DNA from: Colwellia sp. MB3u-45
GTDB lineage: Bacteria; Pseudomonadota; Gammaproteobacteria; Enterobacterales; Alteromonadaceae
Reading direction: 5' to 3'
NCBI RefSeq assembly: GCF_014077005.1
Contig: NZ_JACGVC010000041.1
Location: forward strand, 1-64,000
Length of the DNA: 64,000 nucleotides
How positions within the stretch are numbered: the stretch's first letter is position 1; the number at the start of each line of letters is the position of its first letter. Under the pieces are notes generated by a model. That model had not been told where the DNA came from. It searched no databases and saw nothing but the letters and a program-made list of their open reading frames with translations. A program made the position numbers and the translations under genes. Positions 54,766-63,799 of this stretch are shown piece after piece.

Positions 54766-55063
54766 GATTCTTTCCTAAATATGGAACAATAATTGTGAGT
54801 GTTAAGTAAAGTATTTTGGCTAACCACTATTTCTACCAATAGTAATGCGACGAGAAGAGCAACTAGTTAAAGTATGGGAGGTAATAATATCGATACTGCA
54901 GATTGTACATTCTTTACGCCCTTCTTGCTGTAAAATAAAGTTTACTTTTTTTGTATCATTTATATTACACTATAATTTACTCACGTACAGCCCTATTATC
55001 AAATATATGACATAAAAAAAGCGCCAAATGGCGCTTTTTTCTTAATTTTTTATATAGACAATT
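54766..55063. promoter_or_regulatory. aroF upstream region with TyrR box
   Basis: TGTAAA-ATAAAG-TTTACT (54929-54946) matches the TyrR consensus TGTAAA-N6-TTTACA at 11 of 12 fixed positions, about 165 bases upstream of aroF. The acs terminator is at the far end. No other gene is present. Confidence 0.65.
55014..55040. terminator. Terminator of acs
   Basis: AAAAAAAGCGCC and GGCGCTTTTTT form a perfect stem with an AAAT loop and A and T runs, directly after the acs stop. Confidence 0.88.
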
Positions 55064-57007
55064 TTATTTATGCACAATACGATTTTTAACTAGGTTCTCG
55101 ACAACCGCGGGATCAGCCAAGGTAGAGGTATCACCTAAGGTATCTACATCATTCTCAGCAATTTTGCGTAAAATACGACGCATAATTTTACCTGAACGGG
55201 TTTTAGGCAGTCCTGGCGCGTATTGAATGTAGTCAGGTTTCGCAAAACGGCCTAATTCTTTCGCCACAAACTCGGTTAACTCACGCAATAACTCATCTGA
55301 CTCTGTCGCATTACTCATTAAAGTGACATAAGCATAAACACCTTGACCTTTAATTTCATGTGGATAACCCACAACAGCGGCTTCAGCAACTGCAGGGTGC
55401 AATACCAAAGCACTCTCAATTTCAGCCGTACCTAGTCGGTGACCAGAAACATTCAACACATCATCAACACGACCGGTGATCCAATAAAAACCGTCTTCAT
55501 CACGCTTAGCACCATCACCGGTAAAGTAATTACCTGGATATTGGCTAAAGTAGGTTTGATAGAAGCGATCATGATCGCCATAAACACTGCGTAATTGACC
55601 AGGCCAACTGCCTGTCATCATTAATAAGCCTTGGTTTGCGCCTTCAAGGGTATTTCCATCTTTGTCAAAAAGTGCGGGTTTAACACCAAAAAACGGTTTA
55701 CCTGCTGCCCCTGGTTTCATATCAACCGCTCCTGGCAAAGAGGTAATTAAAATGCCACCCGTTTCTGTTTGCCACCATGTATCAACAATAGGACAATTAC
55801 TTTTACCCACAACCTCATAATACCAATGCCATGCTTCTGGGTTAATCGGTTCACCTACCGTACCTAAAAGGCGTAACGATGATAAATCCGCTTTTTCAAC
55901 AAAGCTATCACCAACACTCATCAAGGCGCGAATAGCGGTTGGTGCGGTATAAAAAATATTGACTTGGTGCTTATCGCACACCTGCCAAAAACGACTCGCA
56001 TCAGGATAAGTCGGCACACCTTCAAAAACCAGTGTGGTTGCGCCATTGGCTAACGGTCCGTAAAAGATATACGAATGGCCAGTGATCCAGCCTGCGTCTG
56101 CCGTACACCAATAAATTTCACCGTCTTTGTAATCAAAAACATATTTATGGGTCATAGCGGCGTAAAGTAGATAGCCACCACAAGTATGTAACACACCTTT
56201 AGGTGTGCCTGTTGAACCAGAGGTATATAAAATAAAGAGTGGGTCTTCAGCGTCCATCACTTCCGGATCACAAACTGCAGGAAGTTTAGCGACTTCTTCT
56301 TGGTAATTCACATCAATTTTATCATTCCACGCCACATCACCACCTGTGCGTTGCACAACAATAACTGAGTGAACATTTGGACATTCAGCAACGGCTGCAT
56401 CAACATTGACTTTCAATGGAATGACGCGACCACCTCGAAGACTTTCATCCGAGGTCACAACGACTTTACAGTCAGCATCAGCGATACGTGAACGAATAGC
56501 TTCAGTAGAGAAACCACCAAATACCACTGAATGCACGGCACCTATGCGGGCACAAGCTAACATGGCATAGCCAATTTCTGGGATCATTGGCATATAAATA
56601 CAGACACGATCGCCTTTTTTCACGCCACGTGCTTTTAGTAAGTTAGCAAAACGACAGACATGATCATGCAGCTCTTGATAGGTTATTTTTTTATCTTCGC
56701 TAGGGTCATCACCTTCCCAAATAATAGCGATATCATCAGCTTTGCTGACTAGATGACGATCGATACAGTTGTAACTAACATTTAATTTACCACCAGAAAA
56801 CCATTTGATATCAGCAGATTTAAGGTCAACATCTGAAACACTGTCCCAAGGCTTATACCAATCAAGGAACTGTTCAGCTTGCTCAGCCCAGAAAACATCA
56901 GGTTGTTCAATCGACTGCTTGTACATTGCGTCGTATTTCGCTGCATCAATATAGGTGTGGGCTTTTGCTTGCGCTAATACGGGAAAATGGCTTTTTAGTT
57001 TTTGCAT
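55064..57007 (-). CDS. acs: Acetyl-CoA synthetase
   Basis: Activates acetate with ATP and CoA. At 647 residues it is the usual length (E. coli Acs has 652). Motifs: the AMP-binding loop [11 protein letters not shown], the substrate region [30 protein letters not shown], and the catalytic-lysine region [13 protein letters not shown], where acetylation controls activity. It feeds acetyl-CoA to AceA and GlcB. It appears monocistronic. The start is preceded by a purine-rich AAGGATT. Confidence 0.96.
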   Translation of the reverse strand: MQKLKSHFPVLAQAKAHTYIDAAKYDAMYKQSIEQPDVFWAEQAEQFLDWYKPWDSVSDVDLKSADIKWFSGGKLNVSYNCIDRHLVSKADDIAIIWEGDDPSEDKKITYQELHDHVCRFANLLKARGVKKGDRVCIYMPMIPEIGYAMLACARIGAVHSVVFGGFSTEAIRSRIADADCKVVVTSDESLRGGRVIPLKVNVDAAVAECPNVHSVIVVQRTGGDVAWNDKIDVNYQEEVAKLPAVCDPEVMDAEDPLFILYTSGSTGTPKGVLHTCGGYLLYAAMTHKYVFDYKDGEIYWCTADAGWITGHSYIFYGPLANGATTLVFEGVPTYPDASRFWQVCDKHQVNIFYTAPTAIRALMSVGDSFVEKADLSSLRLLGTVGEPINPEAWHWYYEVVGKSNCPIVDTWWQTETGGILITSLPGAVDMKPGAAGKPFFGVKPALFDKDGNTLEGANQGLLMMTGSWPGQLRSVYGDHDRFYQTYFSQYPGNYFTGDGAKRDEDGFYWITGRVDDVLNVSGHRLGTAEIESALVLHPAVAEAAVVGYPHEIKGQGVYAYVTLMSNATESDELLRELTEFVAKELGRFAKPDYIQYAPGLPKTRSGKIMRRILRKIAENDVDTLGDTSTLADPAVVENLVKNRIVHK

Positions 57008-57282
57008 GCTTAATCCTTGAAATCTTGTTATTTAATGGCTTGTTGAGACGTCGAAGCAAAACCTCATTCAACTATCGATCAACTTTTTAACTTACCAACA
57101 TAATAGCCTAACTTTTCGCGATGGGACACACCACTTAAGTCGAATATTCATGAATTATTTATATAAGTTTGAGATGGAATAAGTCTAATAGGAAGGTTTA
57201 AAATACGGCATAATAACGTTTTAAAAATAAACAAGACATTTAAATCAAGAAGATAGAATAAAGCCTAGAAAGTGTTGAGGCG

Positions 57283-57420
57283 TTAAAATAAAACCAGTGT
57301 TGACTGTTTTCTGTACTTGCCTAAGCACATAAAACACAATAACAACGAAAATAAACCTAGAGTCGCTGGCTCAGGCACGGCTATGGCTAGGTATTCCCTG
57401 CTTTTATTGTAGCTTTTGCT
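57283..57420 (-). pseudogene. Orphan PEP-CTERM sorting-signal tail
   Basis: On the minus strand a frame ends with AVPEPATLGLFSLLLCFMC followed by LGKYRKQSTLVLF and a stop. This has the three parts of a PEP-CTERM sorting signal in order: the VPEP motif, a transmembrane stretch and a basic cluster (KYRKQ). Upstream the frame runs through the rplS terminator and into rplS itself out of frame, with no plausible start or exported domain. It is therefore the leftover end of a lost exosortase substrate, not a whole gene. Confidence 0.6.
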
Positions 57421-57458
57421 AACGTTACAGCTGCTCGATAAGTAAAAAAAACACACAA

Positions 57459-57490
57459 AAAAGCCTATTTGGTTTCCCAAACAGGCTTTT
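57459..57490 (-). terminator. Terminator of the rpsP-rimM-trmD-rplS operon
   Basis: On the minus strand AAAAGCCTGTTTGG pairs with CCAAATAGGCTTTT (one G-T pair), with a four-base loop and following Ts, 37 bases after the rplS stop. Confidence 0.8.
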
Positions 57491-57526
57491 CTCAAACTAA
57501 CTAACAATACGCGTATTAAAGGGGAA

Positions 57527-57880
57527 TTATCTTTTTCCCAATTTCTCTTTAATACGTGCTTTACGACCAGATAGCTCGCGTAAATAGTATAGCTTAGCTT
57601 GACGTACATCGCCGCGACGTTTGACTGCAATTGAGTCAACGATTGGGCTATGTGTCTGGAATACACGCTCTACACCAACACCGTTCGAAGTTTTACGAAC
57701 AGTGAATGCAGAATTGATGCCGCGGTTTTTAATAGCAATTACAACACCTTCAAATGCTTGAAGACGTGATTTTTCACCTTCTGTAACTTTTACTTGTACC
57801 ACAACTGTATCGCCTGGGCGGTAGTCTGGTGCATCTGTTCTCATTTGCTCGGCTTCGAGCTGCTTAATAATATTACTCAT
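57527..57880 (-). CDS. rplS: 50S ribosomal protein L19
   Basis: A 117-residue large-subunit protein at the subunit interface. Its sequence is canonical: [54 protein letters not shown], ending [18 protein letters not shown]. It is the last gene of the rpsP-rimM-trmD-rplS operon. Confidence 0.98.
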   Translation of the reverse strand: MSNIIKQLEAEQMRTDAPDYRPGDTVVVQVKVTEGEKSRLQAFEGVVIAIKNRGINSAFTVRKTSNGVGVERVFQTHSPIVDSIAVKRRGDVRQAKLYYLRELSGRKARIKEKLGKR

Positions 57881-57892
57881 AATACCTTCTTC

Positions 57893-58702
57893 CTAGGTTT
57901 CACAGTCATCAGCAGCATTTTTATTATCAGCCTTAATGGCAATTAACATTTTTTGCTGCTCTGCTGTCAGAGCTAGGTTAGTTAAAAGTTCCGGTCTTCT
58001 AGTCCAAGTTCTTTCTAACGACTGATATTGGCGCCATTGCCTTATATGCTCGTGATTACCACTTAATAGCACTTTAGGAACAGACTTTGCTTCGTTTACC
58101 GAAACGTCCATAACCTCTGGCCGAGTGTAATGTGGACAATCCAATAAACCGTCAGAAAATGAATCCTGCTCAGCTGATTGTTGATGTCCTAATACTCCAG
58201 GCACAAAGCGTGCTACGGCATCGATTATGTTCATAGCAGGTAATTCCCCACCACTTAATACATAATCGCCGACCGACCATTCTTCGTCAATTTCAGACTC
58301 TATTAGTCGCTCGTCTATACCTTCATAACGTCCTGCTATAAATATCAGTCGGTCATGTTGTGCTAATTCACGTACACCAGCTTGGTCCAATTTCCGTCCT
58401 TGCGGCGACAAATAAATAACCTTCGCTCTACCCTTTTCTTTAATAAGATCAGGGCTGCTATCTTCATCTGCAGCTTTTCTTGCAGCTTGTATAGCATCAC
58501 GTAATGGTTGAACCATCATAAGCATCCCTGGGCCGCCACCGTAAGGTCGGTCGTCCACAGTGCGATGTTTATCATGAGTAAAATCTCTTGGGTTCCACTT
58601 ATGAAACTCAATTAGACCATTACGTATCGCTCGGCCTGTCACCCCATACTCAGTAATTGCGTCAAACATTTCGGGAAAAAGGCTTATCACCCCAATCCAC
58701 AT
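57893..58702 (-). CDS. trmD: tRNA (guanine-37 N1)-methyltransferase
   Basis: Methylates G37 of tRNAs that read CNN codons, preventing frameshifts. The start [20 protein letters not shown] is canonical. The deep knot is visible as [16 protein letters not shown] and [18 protein letters not shown]. The start is uncertain: ATG 58702 matches the family and has GTGAT eight bases upstream, while ATG 58720 would add six residues. The product is about 269 residues with a slightly extended C-terminus. It lies in the conserved operon order. Confidence 0.95.
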   Translation of the reverse strand: MWIGVISLFPEMFDAITEYGVTGRAIRNGLIEFHKWNPRDFTHDKHRTVDDRPYGGGPGMLMMVQPLRDAIQAARKAADEDSSPDLIKEKGRAKVIYLSPQGRKLDQAGVRELAQHDRLIFIAGRYEGIDERLIESEIDEEWSVGDYVLSGGELPAMNIIDAVARFVPGVLGHQQSAEQDSFSDGLLDCPHYTRPEVMDVSVNEAKSVPKVLLSGNHEHIRQWRQYQSLERTWTRRPELLTNLALTAEQQKMLIAIKADNKNAADDCET

Positions 58703-58745
58703 TTTCTTATCACTAAGCATGTTTGTTAATACACTCTTACTCAAG

Positions 58746-59276
58746 TTAGAAACCTGGGTCCCAGTCAACACAAATTTGTTTATCTTCAGCGCTTATCGAA
58801 AGTATAACTTGGTCCATTAAGTAAGGTATTAACCTTTCTTTTTTACCAAAGCCATCTTTCAGATTAGCTTTAACAACCAGTACGTCGTTAGCGCCCGTTT
58901 CCATTATGTCGGAAACCCGACCTAGGTCGTAACCTTTGTCAGTAACTACTGCCATGCCGATTAGATCACGCCAATAAAACTCACCTTCAGGTAAGTCTGA
59001 TAACGCCTCTTCGCTGACAAATATCTCTGAACCCACGAGCTTTTGTGCTACATCGCGATCATCAATACCTGCAACTTTAACCACAAGACCATTGTTATGT
59101 TTGCGCCAATCGGTAATATCTACTGATTGAATCTTATCCCCTAATTTTAAAGACCAAGGAAAATAGTCTAGAATGGCTTCTTGGTCATCTGTGAATGAAT
59201 GAATTTTCAACCAACCCTTGATACCGTAGACTGCGCCTACTTTACCTAAAGTGACATCTTTACCAATAACTTCCAC
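58746..59276 (-). CDS. rimM: Ribosome maturation factor RimM
   Basis: Assists 30S head assembly by binding S19 and 16S rRNA. The 176-residue protein has the N-terminal [21 protein letters not shown] and C-terminal PRC-barrel ([37 protein letters not shown]). The start is GTG with TAGGAG six bases upstream. Confidence 0.97.
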   Translation of the reverse strand: MEVIGKDVTLGKVGAVYGIKGWLKIHSFTDDQEAILDYFPWSLKLGDKIQSVDITDWRKHNNGLVVKVAGIDDRDVAQKLVGSEIFVSEEALSDLPEGEFYWRDLIGMAVVTDKGYDLGRVSDIMETGANDVLVVKANLKDGFGKKERLIPYLMDQVILSISAEDKQICVDWDPGF

Positions 59277-59304
59277 AACAAACTCCTAAAACCTACCAAT
59301 TAAA

Positions 59305-59553
59305 TTAAGCTGCTTTGTTAGCATCTTTAATTAATTTGGCCACACGATCAGATACAGTTGCACCTTGACCAACCCAATGGTTGACACGGTCTAAGTCTAA
59401 ACGTAATTTTTCCGCTTGACCTTGCGCTGTAGGGTTGAAAAAACCAACTTTCTCGATGAAACGACCATCGCGAGAGTTACGGCTATCTGCAACAACAACC
59501 TGATAGAATGGACGCTTCTTTGCGCCGGCACGAGCTAAACGAATGGTAACCAT
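59305..59553 (-). CDS. rpsP: 30S ribosomal protein S16
   Basis: An 82-residue small-subunit protein with the canonical [20 protein letters not shown] and [19 protein letters not shown]. It starts the operon; the strong ribosome site GAGGA lies just before the ATG. In many relatives ffh lies directly upstream; here an EamA transporter gene on the other strand separates them. Confidence 0.98.
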   Translation of the reverse strand: MVTIRLARAGAKKRPFYQVVVADSRNSRDGRFIEKVGFFNPTAQGQAEKLRLDLDRVNHWVGQGATVSDRVAKLIKDANKAA

Positions 59554-59613
59554 ATCGTCCTCTATATAATTTAAGTGTTAAAACGAATTTCCCAGACATT
59601 TCCGTCGACTAAG

Positions 59614-59659
59614 CAACAGAAAAGCTCGCGTATATTACGCTTTTCTGTTGACAAAGCAA
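59614..59659 (-). promoter_or_regulatory. rpsP promoter overlapping a 12-bp inverted repeat
   Basis: On the minus strand TTGCTT (-35, 59659-59654) and TAATAT (-10, 59637-59632) are 16 bases apart and are followed by a GC-rich discriminator (ACGCGAG), as in stringently controlled ribosomal promoters. The inverted repeat CAACAGAAAAGC/GCTTTTCTGTTG (59614-59625, 59639-59650) spans the -10 region. Confidence 0.5.
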
Positions 59660-59793
59660 CCTAAAGCTAGCCTTGGATGAATTATTTCGCAAATTAGTTA
59701 CCCGTGTTAGCAATATAACGATATAATCCACGTCTGCAAAACCAAGCGCCATATACCCGCGCTTTAATTCACTCTTTCTAGCCGGCGAAAACT

Positions 59794-60774
59794 ATGACTC
59801 AGCTCGCAAACACCAGTATAAAAGGATTAATGCTAGCGATGACCACGGCTATTATGTGGGGATTACTGCCATTAGCGCTAAAATCTGTTTTAGTACTAAT
59901 GGACGCTTATACTATTACTTGGTATCGCTTCGTGTTCGCTGCATTTTTTGTGACCCTATTTTTATCAGCAACCAGAAAAATACCTAACTCAGCACTGCAG
60001 CAAACTAGCGTCATGAAACGACTATTGCTTGCTGCTATTCTGTTGAGTTTTAACTACATACTGTATCTGGTTTCATTGCACTATATACCAGTAGAAACTG
60101 CACAAATGCTTATTCAAATGGCGCCCTTTTTCATGTTAGTTGGCAGTGTTGTTGTAATGAAGGAACACTTTAGTCGTGGTCAAATGGTCGGCTCTTTGGT
60201 ACTTATCTCAGGTTTGTTATTGTTTTTTAATCAACAATTTATTAATAGCAGTGGCATTGATAGCCATGATTTTTTACTTGGCTTTATCATTATGTTTGGG
60301 GCGGCAATAACTTGGGCGGCCTATGCGATCATGCAAAAACAAATGTTACGTTATTACAGCTCAAACCAAATAATGTGGTGTATTTACTTATTAAGTGCCC
60401 TGTTTTTCTTACCCTTGGCAAGCCCGGAAAAAATAAAGTCTTTAGATGATAGCGCATTACTTTTGTTACTTTTTTGCTGCGCTAACACCCTCATTGCCTA
60501 TGGCACTTTTGCCAAGTCATTAGAATATTTGTCAACCGCCAAAGTGAGTGCAACCTTGGCGATAACACCCTTACTTACCGTGTTGTTTGCCACTATCGCT
60601 GAGCAAATTTGGCCAACAACATTCCAAGCACAACAGTTGAATGCACTCGCTTATATCGGAGCCAGCATTGTGGTGTTAGGCTCAATGCTAACGGCCCTCG
60701 GTAATAGAATACTTAATAGAAAAAATATCAATGCGGTTAAAGCGTACTTAAGATTTAAAAATAAAAGCGCTTGA
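59794..60774 (+). CDS. EamA/DMT-family transporter (RarD-like)
   Basis: Inner-membrane metabolite exporter of the drug/metabolite transporter superfamily, 326 residues with ten predicted helices in two EamA repeats (residues ~10-150 and ~165-300). The opening KGLMLAMTTAIMWGLLPLALK and TITWYRFVFAAFF are typical of the RarD branch. The substrate is unknown. It lies between ffh and rpsP on the opposite strand, interrupting an order that is contiguous in many relatives. Confidence 0.86.
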   Translation: MTQLANTSIKGLMLAMTTAIMWGLLPLALKSVLVLMDAYTITWYRFVFAAFFVTLFLSATRKIPNSALQQTSVMKRLLLAAILLSFNYILYLVSLHYIPVETAQMLIQMAPFFMLVGSVVVMKEHFSRGQMVGSLVLISGLLLFFNQQFINSSGIDSHDFLLGFIIMFGAAITWAAYAIMQKQMLRYYSSNQIMWCIYLLSALFFLPLASPEKIKSLDDSALLLLLFCCANTLIAYGTFAKSLEYLSTAKVSATLAITPLLTVLFATIAEQIWPTTFQAQQLNALAYIGASIVVLGSMLTALGNRILNRKNINAVKAYLRFKNKSA

Positions 60775-60883
60775 TTTAGCCGCTATGACCCACATTGAGT
60801 AAAGAAAAATCATAGATTAGAGCAGTGGTTTATAACAAATTCCTGTCATGCAATTCTAGAATAGAATAGAAAAGAAAAGTGTA

Positions 60884-60924
60884 GAAACCAAAAAAGGTAG
60901 CAATATGCTACCTTTTTTGGTTTC
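60884..60924. terminator. Bidirectional terminator between EamA gene and ffh
   Basis: GAAACCAAAAAAGGTAGCA and its exact reverse complement form a perfect 19-base stem around a three-base ATA loop. It lies between two genes that converge on it and has T-runs on either strand. Confidence 0.92.
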
Positions 60925-60947
60925 AAAATATGATTTAGCTTAACAGG

Positions 60948-62330
60948 TTAGCGACCCGGCATACCGCCGCCCATGCCACCACCTGGAGGCATCATGCCTT
61001 TCATTGAGCGCATCATTTTTTGCATGCCGCCTTTACCCGACATTTTTTTCATCATTTTTTGCATTTGAGTAAATTGTTTAAGCAATTTATTGACGTCTTG
61101 TATTTGCGTACCCGAACCGGCAGCAATACGACGCTTGCGTGAACCTTTAATAACGTCAGGGCGTTGTCGTTCGGCTTTGGTCATCGAGTTAATCATAGCT
61201 TCCATGCGAATGGTCACTTTGTCATCCATTTGGCCTTTAACTTGTTCCGACATATTACCCATACCGGGTAATTTATCCATCATGCCCATCATGCCACCCA
61301 TGCTTTTCATTTGCACAAGTTGGTCACGAAAGTCTTCTAAATCAAAACCTTTGCCACTTTTTACTTTTTTCGCTAATTTTTCAGCTTGTTTGCGATCAAC
61401 CTTTTGCTCTACTTCTTCAATTAAAGAAAGTACATCGCCCATACCCAGTATACGAGAAGCAATTCTGTCTGGATGAAAAGGCTCTAAGGCTTCAATTTTT
61501 TCGCCAACCCCCATAAACTTGATGGGTTTACCGGTAATATGGCGAATAGATAACGCCGCACCACCACGGGCATCACCGTCAGTTTTGGTTAAGATAATAC
61601 CGGTTAATGGTAAAGCATCATTAAAGGCTTTAGCGGTATTAGCCGCATCTTGACCTGTCATGGCGTCAACCGTGAACAAGGTTTCAATGGGGTTAATGGC
61701 GGCGTGTAACTGTTGGATCTCAGCCATCATTTCGCCGTCGATATGCAAACGCCCGGCGGTATCCACAATAACGACATCAAAAAAGTTTTTCTTCGCGTGG
61801 TCAATCGCACCGTTGGCAATATCAATAGGCTTTTGGTTAATGTCACTTGGGAAAAAGCCAACATTAATTTCAGTGGCTAACATTTCCAGTTGTTTAATCG
61901 CTGCGGGGCGATAAACATCAGCACTCACCACAAGCACTTTTTTCTTTTCACGCTCAGTTAAAAATTTAGCTAACTTAGCAACAGAGGTCGTTTTACCGGC
62001 ACCTTGTAAGCCGGCCATTAACACAACAGCTGGCGGCGCTGTTTTTAGGTTAAGGGCTTCATTAACTTCACCCATCGCCATTTCAAGTTCAGTGCGAACA
62101 ATTTTTACAAAAACCTGACCTGGCGTTAAGCTTTTAGAAACATCTTGCCCAACAGCACTTTCTTTTACTTTGGCAATAAAATCGCGAATAACCGGTAAAG
62201 CGACATCAGCTTCTAATAAGGCCATCCGTACTTCACGTAAAGTGTCTTTTATATTGTCTTCTGTTAAGCGACCACGGCCACTGATATTTTTTAGTGTTTT
62301 CGTTAAACGATCGGAAAGATTTTCAAACAT
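60948..62330 (-). CDS. ffh: Signal recognition particle protein Ffh
   Basis: GTPase that, with 4.5S RNA, targets membrane proteins to the translocon. The 460-residue protein has an N domain, a G domain with GLQGAGKTTSVAKLA (near 107), VDTAGRLHIDGEM, TKTDGDARGGAALS, and a methionine-rich M domain ending MKGMMPPGGGMGGGMPGR. It has its own promoter here because it is separated from rpsP. Confidence 0.97.
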   Translation of the reverse strand: MFENLSDRLTKTLKNISGRGRLTEDNIKDTLREVRMALLEADVALPVIRDFIAKVKESAVGQDVSKSLTPGQVFVKIVRTELEMAMGEVNEALNLKTAPPAVVLMAGLQGAGKTTSVAKLAKFLTEREKKKVLVVSADVYRPAAIKQLEMLATEINVGFFPSDINQKPIDIANGAIDHAKKNFFDVVIVDTAGRLHIDGEMMAEIQQLHAAINPIETLFTVDAMTGQDAANTAKAFNDALPLTGIILTKTDGDARGGAALSIRHITGKPIKFMGVGEKIEALEPFHPDRIASRILGMGDVLSLIEEVEQKVDRKQAEKLAKKVKSGKGFDLEDFRDQLVQMKSMGGMMGMMDKLPGMGNMSEQVKGQMDDKVTIRMEAMINSMTKAERQRPDVIKGSRKRRIAAGSGTQIQDVNKLLKQFTQMQKMMKKMSGKGGMQKMMRSMKGMMPPGGGMGGGMPGR

Positions 62331-62532
62331 AAATGACTCAAATATTAACTTTGCGCAAAAAATTACCTCTATTATACCCGTACAATTAATTAGCGAAAGT
62401 AGAAGTTATGTTTTTAAGCTAATGATGAGATTTAATCTCACGATATGTAGACAAAAAAGCCTAGTTATAGATCAATAACAGTGAAAAAATTTATGATAAA
62501 CTCTCATTAATTACCTCACTTTTGGACCAAGT

Positions 62533-63687
62533 GTGAATACCTTTATTTTATTTTTTGACAATTTATTACAGCTCAGCCTAGAAGCTAGCCCATGGCTATT
62601 GCTCGGTTTACTTATTGCCGGTCTGATGAAAGCTTGGGTACCCACCAAAATTTTAAGCCAGCATTTAGGTCATGGTAATAAAGCCATTATTAAAGCGGCA
62701 TTTATTGGTGCACCATTACCGCTATGTTCATGTGGCGTGATCCCTGTGGCGACTGAACTACGACGCTCAGGCGCTTCAGCTCCTGCCACTGCAGCGTTTT
62801 TAGTCGCAACACCTGAAACCGGCGTAGATTCGGTGTCGGTTTCCTATGCTTTGTTAGGGCCTGTTCTCGCCATTTATCGCCCCGTAACGGCAATATTATC
62901 AGCAATTTTTACCGGTATGATAGTTGCAACATCCAAAGAGAGCTTTACCCGAGTAAAAAGCCACAACACGCATAGTGAATTAACAACTTGTTGTGCAAAA
63001 ACAACAGCCGCTGCTAAAGCTGAAGCTGAAGCAGCCGAGCCATCCAATTCGTGCTGTGCAAGCAAGCCAACAAAGCCTAGCCATTCGGTACTTAACCATT
63101 CAGTACTTAGCCATTCAGTACTTAGCCATTCAGTACTTAGCCATTCAGTAATAGCGAAAACATTGGCCGGCATTCGCTATAGCGCAACACAATTAATTGA
63201 TGACTTAGTGCGCTGGCTATTGTTAGGCTTATTGTTTGCCACTGCGGTAAGAACATTTGTACCTACATCATTTTTATTAAGCTATGGCAGTGGCTTAGGC
63301 GCTATGTTGGTAATGATTGCACTGTCGATTCCTATGTATATATGCGCGACTGCCTCAACACCTATTGCCGCTGGCTTTATTATGGCAGGCATTTCTCCAG
63401 GTACTGCATTAGTCTTTATGATGGCAGGGCCGGCCACTAACATTTCAACCTTGGGCGTGATCAAAAATGAAATGGGTAGTAGCGTATTAATAAAGTACCT
63501 TTTAGGCATTAGCATTTCTGCCATTAGTTTTGGTTTATTATTGGACTGGGGGCTAGTTTATTTTAACATTGATATTAGTCAGCAAATGCAACACAGTCAT
63601 CAGTTAATACCTTTTTGGTTTGGCTTAACTTGTCTTGGCGTATTAACATTCTTAGCCATTAAACCTTTGCGTAAACTCTTGATATAA
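62533..63687 (+). CDS. SO_0444-type Cu/Zn efflux permease with His-rich tandem repeat
   Basis: Inner-membrane permease of the DUF318/SO_0444 family linked to copper and zinc export, 384 residues. The conserved core has GAPLPLCSCGVIPVATELRRSGAS (CxC near residue 62) and TPETGVDSVSVSYALLGP. The second half has PMYICATASTPIAAGFI and MAGPATNISTLGVI. Between the halves lies a loop with Cys pairs (TTCCAK, SNSCCASK) and five tandem (S/N)HSVL/I repeats (residues 183-207), encoded by a 15-bp DNA repeat. The loop is poor in hydrophobic residues and may bind metal. The start is GTG. It is divergent from ffh. Confidence 0.88.
   Translation: MNTFILFFDNLLQLSLEASPWLLLGLLIAGLMKAWVPTKILSQHLGHGNKAIIKAAFIGAPLPLCSCGVIPVATELRRSGASAPATAAFLVATPETGVDSVSVSYALLGPVLAIYRPVTAILSAIFTGMIVATSKESFTRVKSHNTHSELTTCCAKTTAAAKAEAEAAEPSNSCCASKPTKPSHSVLNHSVLSHSVLSHSVLSHSVIAKTLAGIRYSATQLIDDLVRWLLLGLLFATAVRTFVPTSFLLSYGSGLGAMLVMIALSIPMYICATASTPIAAGFIMAGISPGTALVFMMAGPATNISTLGVIKNEMGSSVLIKYLLGISISAISFGLLLDWGLVYFNIDISQQMQHSHQLIPFWFGLTCLGVLTFLAIKPLRKLLI
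63079..63153 (+). repeat. In-frame 15-bp tandem repeat, five copies
   Basis: The unit AGCCATTCAGTACTT occurs five times with few changes and keeps reading frame, giving SHSVL repeats inside the permease gene. Confidence 0.95.
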
Positions 63688-63799
63688 AATAAACAATAGT
63701 ATGGAGTCTGCTAGCGGTTCTGCTAGAATCGCTATAGTAAATATTAACTAGCAGTATTATTTACCTTGTGGACAATTTTTAATTTTTTTGGAGCTCTTT

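Larger units (their letters stand above)
57008..57526. other. Intergenic region between acs and rplS with PEP-CTERM remnant
   Basis: It holds the PEP-CTERM-like tail (57283-57420) and the rplS-operon terminator (57459-57490). The rest, up to the acs start, is AT-rich and should carry the acs promoter. Confidence 0.5.

Noticed and set aside
57421-57666. Upstream part of the frame that ends in the PEP-CTERM tail
   Set aside because: It overlaps rplS in another frame and includes the rplS terminator, so only the tail is kept as a remnant.
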